NCBI GenBank assembly: GCA_001304015.1
Contig: LJUY01000064.1
Coordinates: 1-15,234, forward strand
Length of the DNA stretch: 15,234 bases
Reading direction: 5' to 3'
DNA from: a candidate division Zixibacteria bacterium SM23_81
GTDB lineage: Bacteria > SM23-81
Shown here: positions 7,780 through 15,234 of the stretch, in pieces
Numbering within the stretch: the stretch's first letter is position 1
How the letters are laid out: the number at the start of each line of letters is the position of its first letter
The notes under the pieces: generated by a model
Told to the model about the DNA's origin: nothing
What the model saw: the letters and a program-made list of their open reading frames with translations, nothing else
Database searches by the model: none
Position numbers and translations under genes: made by a program

Positions 7780-10700
7780 GTGCCAACGTCCACATGGCAG
7801 GACAGAAAGAAAGTCGTCGCTTTCGAGTCCATCCAGGTGAAATTAGCCTCGCCAGAGACCATCAGAAGCTGGTCTTACGGCGAGGTGACCAAACCCGAGA
7901 CCATCAATTACCGAACTTTTAAGCCGGAGAAGGACGGCCTGTTTTGCGAGCGCATCTTCGGGCCGGTTAAAGATTGGGAGTGTAGCTGTGGCAAATACAG
8001 GCGTATTCGGTATCGGGGAGTAATCTGTGATCGATGTGGTGTGGAGGTGACCCAATCGAAGGTGCGGCGAGAGCGCATGGGCCATATTGAGTTGGCGGTC
8101 CCTGTGTCCCACATTTGGTTTCTGAAGTCTTTGCCCTCTCGCCTTGGACACCTTATGGACATGTCTATCCGGGATCTAGAGCGAGTTTTGTACTATGAAT
8201 CTTATGTGATCATCGATCCCGGAGATACCGGCTTGCGCAAGAGGGATCTTATCACCGAGGAAGATCACCTCAAGTTGGAGGAGGGGGGTAAGGAATTTCA
8301 GGCAGGCATGGGAGCAGAGGCCATTCGCGAGTTGCTGAGAGAGGTGAATGTTGAGGAACTCTCCGCTGAGCTCCGGACTCAGGTCAAAATGGAGACCTCT
8401 GTTCAGCGAAAGAAGGAAGCCCTGAAGAGGCTGCGTGTCGTGGAGGCTTTTCGTCAATCGGAGAATCAACCTGAATGGATGGTCCTTAGCGTTATCCCTG
8501 TTATTCCACCTGATCTTCGTCCACTGGTTCCCTTGGAGGGCGGGCGCTTTGCCACATCTGATCTCAACGATCTGTATCGACGGGTTATCAATCGAAACAA
8601 CCGGCTGAAGAGACTTATCGAGATTAAGGCGCCAGAGGTGATTTTACGCAATGAGAAGAGAATGCTCCAGGAGGCGGTAGATGCCCTTCTAGACAATGGC
8701 CGTCGATCTTACTCGGTCCGAGGAGAGGGTAAGAGACCTTTAAAATCCCTTAGCGATCTACTTCGGGGCAAGCAAGGGCGCTTTCGACAAAATCTGTTAG
8801 GCAAAAGGGTGGATTATTCTGGGCGATCTGTGATCGTGGTTGGCCCGGAGCTCAAGCTCCATCAGTGTGGTCTGCCCAAGAGCATGGCTTTGGAGCTTTT
8901 TAAGCCTTTTATCATCAGAAAATTGGAAGAGAAGGGGTATGTACAAACGGTCAAGAGCGCCAAGAGGTTGGTGGAGAGGGAACGTCCCGAAGTCTGGGAC
9001 ATCCTCGAGGAGATTATCCAGAACCACCCAGTTCTTCTCAATAGAGCCCCCACCTTGCATAGACTGGGAATTCAGGCTTTCCAACCTGTTTTAGTAGAGG
9101 GAAAAGCCATTCGGATTCACCCTTTAGTCTGTGCCGCCTTCAATGCAGATTTCGATGGCGATCAGATGGCAGTTCACGTGCCCCTGTCGTATGAGGCCCA
9201 GCTGGAGGCCTCTATCCTGATGCTTTCTGCCAACAACATACTCTCTCCTGCTCATGGACGTCCTCTGGCAATACCAACACAAGACATGGTATTGGGATGC
9301 TATTTCCTCACAAAGGCTTGCCCAGGACAGCAGGGTGAGGGCAGAGTGTTCTCTAATCAAGATGAGGTCAACATTGCTTATGATGCCGGAGAAGTTGGCC
9401 TCCAGGCCCTGATAAAGGTTCGCATCAATGGAAATCTGGAGGAAACGACCACGGGCAGAGTGCTTTTCAACCAGATCGTTCCTCAGGAACTTGGTTTTGT
9501 CAACGAGCTTATGGATAAAAAGAAGCTGGAGGAGCTGGTCTCTCGGGCCTACCGTGCCCTGGGGATGCGCGCAACGGCCCTTTTCTTGGACGAGCTTAAA
9601 AACGTGGGCTTCACCTACGCCACCGTAGGTGGTATCACGGTGGGCATCGACGACATGATCATTCCCAAGGAGAAAAAGGCCCTCCTGGACAAAGCCCAGA
9701 AAACAGTAGCAAAGATTCTGGAGCAATACGAACGGGGTCTCATCACCGATGGTGAACGTTACAACAAGGTTATAGACACTTGGACTCACACGACCAGCGA
9801 TGTTGCCGAGGTGATGTTTGAGCAACTAAGTAAATCTCAAAAAGGATTCAATCCGGTCTTCATGATGGCGGACTCCGGTGCCAGAGGCAGCAAGGAGCAG
9901 ATTCGCCAGCTAGCTGGCATGAGGGGACTCATGGCCAAGCCTCAGAAACGGATAACCGGCCAAGTTGGCGAGATCATCGAGTCTCCAATCACCTCTAACT
10001 TCCGGGAGGGATTGTCTGTTCTGGAGTACTTTATCTCCACTCATGGTGCGCGCAAAGGGCTGGCGGACACAGCATTAAAGACAGCAGATGCTGGCTATCT
10101 CACTCGGCGATTGGTGGATGTCTCTCAAGATGTCATCATCACTGAAAGAGATTGCGGGACGATCCTGGGATTGGATATCGGTGCTTTGAAAGAGGGAGAG
10201 GAAGTCATCGAACCTTTGTCCGACCGCATTTTGGGACGAGTGGCTTTGGATGACGTGATCGATCCCATTAGTGGTGAGGTAATAGCCAAGGCGGGAGAGG
10301 AAATCGTCGAGGAGGCCTCAACGCGAATTGATGAGAGCGGAATCGAGAAAGTGCGTATTCGTTCCGTTCTCACCTGTGAGTCTCGCAGAGGGGTATGCGC
10401 CAAATGCTATGGCCGAAATTTGGCTACCGGCGAGATGGTGGAGTTAGGCGAAGCGGTGGGCGTTATGGCTGCCCAAAGCATCGGCGAACCCGGGACCCAG
10501 CTGACCTTGAGGACCTTTCATATCGGCGGCACGGCGGCGCGCATAGCGGCGCAATCCAAGGTTACTGTCAAAAGTTCCGGCACTGTTAGCTCTCATCAGC
10601 TGAAGACGGTTCAGAGGAAAACTGGTGAGTGGGTGGTCTTGGGACGCAATGGGCAGATAGAGCTTTTCGACGAAGATGGGCACACTCGAGCCCGTTATAC

Positions 10701-11904
10701 CGTTCCTTATGGAGCAGTTTTGAAAGTTCCGGAGAAGCTTTCAGAGAAAGAAAAGGTCAAAGTAGAGGAAGGACAGACTATTTTCGAATGGGACCCATAC
10801 ACTAATACAATTCTCACCGAACGCTCCGGAAAGGTGAAATATCATGACATCGTGGAGGAGGTGAGCTTGCGGGAGGAGCTGGACGAAACCACAGGTCTTC
10901 GCCAGAGGGTGATCGTAGAAGATCGGGAAAAAGCGCTTCATCCTACCTTGACCATCTGGGACCCAAAGGGTAAGAAGTTGGTCGATTACGCCATTCCCAC
11001 GGGGGCACATCTTCTCGTTCACGACGGGGAGAATGTAAACGCAGGCGATTTCCTGGTTAAAATCCCACGAGAAATAAGCAAAACCAGAGATATTACGGGT
11101 GGACTCCCCCGAGTCGCTGAGCTTTTCGAAGCGAGAAAGCCGCGTGATCCAGCAGTGGTTAGTGAGATAGACGGTGTGGTGGAGTTCGCTGGCATCACCA
11201 GAGGATCTCAAAAGCTCATCGCCCGTGGGGAGAACGAGGTAAGGGAGTATTTCGTTCCCCATGGCAAGCACCTGAGAGTCCGGGATCGTGATCGGGTTCG
11301 CTCAGGAGAAAGACTCTGTGAGGGCCCCATTAACCCTCACGATATCTTGAATATCAAGGGACCTGGAGCTGTTCAGGAGTATCTGGTCAACGAGATTCAA
11401 GAGGTATATCGTCTCCAGGGGGTGAAGATCAACGACAAACATGTCGAGGTGATCGTACGCCAGATGCTCCAGAAAAGACGAGTGGAAGACCCGGGCGACA
11501 CGATCTTTCTGGAGGGGGAGCAAGTTGATAAAAAACGGTTTCAGGAAGAGAACGAGAAAATCATATCCACCGGTGGGGAACCTGCCACTTTTCAAACCTT
11601 GCTCTTGGGGATCACCAAAGCGGCGCTGAGCACCGAGAGCTTCGTCTCTGCAGCATCTTTCCAGGAGACAACTCGAGTGCTCACGGAGGCAGCCATTCAT
11701 GGCCGCAAGGATAGCATGCTAGGCCTTAAGGAAAATGTAATCATGGGCCACCTTATTCCTGCCGGGACGGGTTTTGCGAATTACCGAAACATCTCCATCG
11801 AGGCCGATCAGGAATTGGAAGCTGTTGAGGAGGTCAGCAAACAGGTGAAGGAGGAAAAGTTGGTCGATGCTGAAAAATCTAATCCGGAAGCGGATGAAGA
11901 GTAA
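7780..11904 (+). CDS. rpoC: DNA-directed RNA polymerase beta' subunit
   Basis: A 1374-residue RpoC, the other catalytic subunit. The N-terminal zinc ribbon uses C68, C70, C83 and C86. The catalytic NADFDGD motif is at residues 455-461, with D457, D459 and D461 holding the active-site magnesium. A second zinc site uses C792, C866, C873 and C876. The bridge helix and trigger loop region includes [20 protein letters not shown], with H914 at the E. coli H936 position. An insertion of about 185 residues (about 919-1103) then separates the two halves of the trigger loop; it resumes at [19 protein letters not shown]. This is the SI3 position. The GTG start follows AAGGGGG (7765-7771) by 8 bases, 38 bases after rpoB. 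The C-terminal 25 residues are charged and lineage-variable. Confidence 0.97.
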   Translation: MPTSTWQDRKKVVAFESIQVKLASPETIRSWSYGEVTKPETINYRTFKPEKDGLFCERIFGPVKDWECSCGKYRRIRYRGVICDRCGVEVTQSKVRRERMGHIELAVPVSHIWFLKSLPSRLGHLMDMSIRDLERVLYYESYVIIDPGDTGLRKRDLITEEDHLKLEEGGKEFQAGMGAEAIRELLREVNVEELSAELRTQVKMETSVQRKKEALKRLRVVEAFRQSENQPEWMVLSVIPVIPPDLRPLVPLEGGRFATSDLNDLYRRVINRNNRLKRLIEIKAPEVILRNEKRMLQEAVDALLDNGRRSYSVRGEGKRPLKSLSDLLRGKQGRFRQNLLGKRVDYSGRSVIVVGPELKLHQCGLPKSMALELFKPFIIRKLEEKGYVQTVKSAKRLVERERPEVWDILEEIIQNHPVLLNRAPTLHRLGIQAFQPVLVEGKAIRIHPLVCAAFNADFDGDQMAVHVPLSYEAQLEASILMLSANNILSPAHGRPLAIPTQDMVLGCYFLTKACPGQQGEGRVFSNQDEVNIAYDAGEVGLQALIKVRINGNLEETTTGRVLFNQIVPQELGFVNELMDKKKLEELVSRAYRALGMRATALFLDELKNVGFTYATVGGITVGIDDMIIPKEKKALLDKAQKTVAKILEQYERGLITDGERYNKVIDTWTHTTSDVAEVMFEQLSKSQKGFNPVFMMADSGARGSKEQIRQLAGMRGLMAKPQKRITGQVGEIIESPITSNFREGLSVLEYFISTHGARKGLADTALKTADAGYLTRRLVDVSQDVIITERDCGTILGLDIGALKEGEEVIEPLSDRILGRVALDDVIDPISGEVIAKAGEEIVEEASTRIDESGIEKVRIRSVLTCESRRGVCAKCYGRNLATGEMVELGEAVGVMAAQSIGEPGTQLTLRTFHIGGTAARIAAQSKVTVKSSGTVSSHQLKTVQRKTGEWVVLGRNGQIELFDEDGHTRARYTVPYGAVLKVPEKLSEKEKVKVEEGQTIFEWDPYTNTILTERSGKVKYHDIVEEVSLREELDETTGLRQRVIVEDREKALHPTLTIWDPKGKKLVDYAIPTGAHLLVHDGENVNAGDFLVKIPREISKTRDITGGLPRVAELFEARKPRDPAVVSEIDGVVEFAGITRGSQKLIARGENEVREYFVPHGKHLRVRDRDRVRSGERLCEGPINPHDILNIKGPGAVQEYLVNEIQEVYRLQGVKINDKHVEVIVRQMLQKRRVEDPGDTIFLEGEQVDKKRFQEENEKIISTGGEPATFQTLLLGITKAALSTESFVSAASFQETTRVLTEAAIHGRKDSMLGLKENVIMGHLIPAGTGFANYRNISIEADQELEAVEEVSKQVKEEKLVDAEKSNPEADEE

Positions 11905-11913
11905 GTTTTTTTC

Positions 11914-11941
11914 TTGACATTAGAGAAAGATTTGATATATT
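11914..11941 (+). promoter_or_regulatory. Sigma70-type promoter for the str operon (PrpsL)
   Basis: A perfect -35 TTGACA (11914-11919) is followed by a 16-base spacer and the -10 TATATT (11936-11941, five of six consensus bases). TG at 11933-11934 gives an extended -10 (TGA-TATATT). Transcription would begin near 11948, leaving an AT-rich leader of about 45 bases before rpsL. It lies directly after the rpoC stop, in the only AT-rich gap of the window. It would let rpsL-rpsG-fusA-tuf be transcribed independently of, and in addition to, read-through from rpoBC. The match is strong, but function is inferred. Confidence 0.8.
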
Positions 11942-11994
11942 GTAAGATTATAGTATTTTTATAAATTAGCTTAACAGAACGCACGGAGGAAATG

Positions 11995-12390
11995 TTGCCG
12001 ACTATCAATCAGCTCATACGTCGCGGAAGGAAAAGCCTGAAGGCCAAAACCAGCGCTCCGGCGTTGAGAAGTTGTCCTCAGAAAAGAGGCGTGTGTACCA
12101 GGGTATACACTTCAACCCCCAAAAAGCCAAATTCAGCCTTGAGAAAGGTCACTCGGGTAAGATTAACGAACTCCATGGAGGTTACGGCCTACATTCCCGG
12201 AGAAGGTCATAATTTGCAAGAGCATTCTATCGTGCTCATAAGAGGTGGGAGAGTCAAAGACTTGCCAGGGGTTCGGTATCATGTCATTCGAGGCACCTTG
12301 GATGCCAGTGGTGTACAAGGTCGAACTCAAAGCCGCTCCAAGTACGGCACAAAAAAGCCTAAGAAACGAGCTGGTTCTGCCGGAGAATGA
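11995..12390 (+). CDS. rpsL: 30S ribosomal protein S12 (probable TTG start)
   Basis: A 131-residue S12, which lines the decoding centre and controls accuracy. Seen: [53 protein letters not shown] and [13 protein letters not shown]. With TTG 11995 as residue 1, K43, K88 and D89 fall exactly at E. coli numbering and the protein starts M-P-T-I-N, the family norm. GGAGG (11985-11989) is 5 bases before the TTG. The overlapping ATG at 11992 gives one extra residue (M-L-P-T) and leaves only 2 bases to GGAGG, so it is less likely. K43 and K88 are the wild-type residues at streptomycin-resistance positions, so sensitivity is expected. The tail ([12 protein letters not shown]) is a few residues longer than in E. 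coli. Confidence 0.93.
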   Translation: MPTINQLIRRGRKSLKAKTSAPALRSCPQKRGVCTRVYTSTPKKPNSALRKVTRVRLTNSMEVTAYIPGEGHNLQEHSIVLIRGGRVKDLPGVRYHVIRGTLDASGVQGRTQSRSKYGTKKPKKRAGSAGE

Positions 12391-12408
12391 CACCAGCGGG
12401 AGTGAGAA

Positions 12409-12879
12409 ATGCCTAGACGGAAAAAAGTGAGCGCCAGGGAAATTTTACCAGATTCGAAATACAACAACACGTTGGTGAATCAATTCATCAGCGACCTGAT
12501 GAGGAAAGGCAAACGGAGTTTGGCCGAGAGGATTATGTACCAGGCCTTGGAAATCATCGAGCAGAAGATCGGTCAGCCGGGCCTGCCCATCTTTCAAAAA
12601 GCGGTGAACAACGTCAAGCCAGTCTTAGAGGTAAAGTCCCGACGGGTGGGCGGTGCCACTTACCAAGTGCCTATGGAGGTAAGAGCTAACCGACGAAATG
12701 CTTTGGCCATCCGTTGGATTATCTCTTACGCCAAGCAACGGCCAGAGCATACCATGGCAGAACGCCTTGCTGCTGAGTTGATTGCTGCCTCCAAGAACGA
12801 AGGAGCTTCCATAAAGAAGAGGGAGGATACCCACAAAATGGCAGAGGCCAACAAAGCCTTTGCCCATTATCGCTGGTGA
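12409..12879 (+). CDS. rpsG: 30S ribosomal protein S7
   Basis: A 156-residue S7, the primary binder that organises the head of the 30S subunit and contacts E-site tRNA; in E. coli it represses the str operon. Seen: [20 protein letters not shown], the [17 protein letters not shown] helix, [20 protein letters not shown] (the beta-hairpin arm region), and the end [20 protein letters not shown]. Length equals the common 156-residue form. GGGAGTGA (12398-12405) lies just upstream of the ATG. It is 18 bases after rpsL; a 141-base gap separates it from fusA. Confidence 0.97.
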   Translation: MPRRKKVSAREILPDSKYNNTLVNQFISDLMRKGKRSLAERIMYQALEIIEQKIGQPGLPIFQKAVNNVKPVLEVKSRRVGGATYQVPMEVRANRRNALAIRWIISYAKQRPEHTMAERLAAELIAASKNEGASIKKREDTHKMAEANKAFAHYRW

Positions 12880-12951
12880 CGAACGTGAGCGGAATGAACA
12901 TTTCTTGTCTCTCCTGTTTTGTCCCCGCATCATGGCAGAAACTCAAGCCTC

Positions 12952-12966
12952 CACCGGATGGCGGTG
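12952..12966 (+). other. Small hairpin in the rpsG-fusA gap
   Basis: CACCG (12952-12956) pairs with CGGTG (12962-12966) around a five-base loop, giving a GC-rich five-pair stem followed by a T-rich but interrupted stretch (TTTGTTCTCTTT from 12969). It could be a weak attenuator or an mRNA structure between rpsG and fusA. The stem is short and the T tract is broken and not adjacent, so termination is doubtful. The rest of the 141-base gap (12880-13020) shows only the fusA ribosome binding site; I see no gene or clear promoter there. Confidence 0.25.
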
Positions 12967-13020
12967 AGTTTGTTCTCTTTCGGATGCGTTTCCTTCTTCG
13001 TAGAAAGGTGGAGGTTTTTC

Positions 13021-15234
<2,214 letters not shown>

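Noticed and set aside
11882-11912. Hairpin ATCCG-GAAG-CGGAT near the rpoC end followed by a run of seven T, as a possible terminator
   Set aside because: The stem has only five pairs, lies inside the rpoC coding end, and is separated from the T run by about ten bases. The T run is more simply part of the AT-rich promoter region.
12919-13020. Longer EF-G starting at the TTG at 12919
   Set aside because: The extra 34 residues show no EF-G similarity, while ATG 13021 has GGAGG at 6 bases and gives the canonical N-terminus.

Overview
The window is a contiguous block of core gene-expression genes, all on the + strand: 3' end of one tuf gene, rpmG, tRNA-Trp(CCA), secE, nusG, rplK, rplA, rplJ, rplL, rpoB, rpoC, rpsL, rpsG, fusA, and the first 29 codons of a second tuf copy at the right edge. 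Every open stretch longer than about 150 bases is accounted for by one of these genes. I see no mobile element, CRISPR array, integrase, toxin or defence gene. This is a bacterial chromosomal locus, not an accessory island.

Organism. RpoC carries an insertion of about 185 residues in its trigger loop (SI3 position), and RpoB carries a coiled, charged insertion near its C-terminal third (the position of E. coli SI2). Both are typical of Gracilicutes-type (Gram-negative-type) bacteria and absent from Firmicutes, Actinobacteria and Thermus. RpoB (1260 aa) is shorter than in most Proteobacteria. This fits an uncultivated lineage, perhaps near the FCB group, but that placement is inference and the phylum cannot be fixed from this sequence alone.

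Layout. Bases 1-1420 hold the tuf / rpmG / trpT / secE / nusG end. L33 is the zinc-binding four-cysteine form and the tRNA encodes its CCA end. Bases 1453-3937 hold rplK-rplA-rplJ-rplL (L11, L1, L10, L7/L12), packed with gaps of 19-33 bases. Bases 3959-11904 hold rpoB and rpoC. After an 87-base AT-rich gap containing a near-consensus sigma70-type promoter come rpsL-rpsG-fusA-tuf, the classic str operon. The L11/L10/rpoBC cluster and the str operon are therefore adjacent, with tuf copies at both outer ends.

How they work together. SecE is a core subunit of the protein export channel. NusG couples RNA polymerase to the ribosome. L11, L1, L10 and L12 build the factor-binding stalks of the large subunit. 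RpoB and RpoC are the catalytic subunits of RNA polymerase. S12 and S7 belong to the small subunit, and EF-G and EF-Tu are the elongation GTPases that act at the stalk. 

Points of interest are modest: a roughly 123-residue Lys/Glu-rich low-complexity tail on L10; a likely TTG start for rpsL; the promoter separating rpoC from rpsL; the lack of room for the usual L10 leader or the rplL-rpoB attenuator; and tuf fragments at both ends sharing a codon preference. I found no convincing evidence of an undescribed system.
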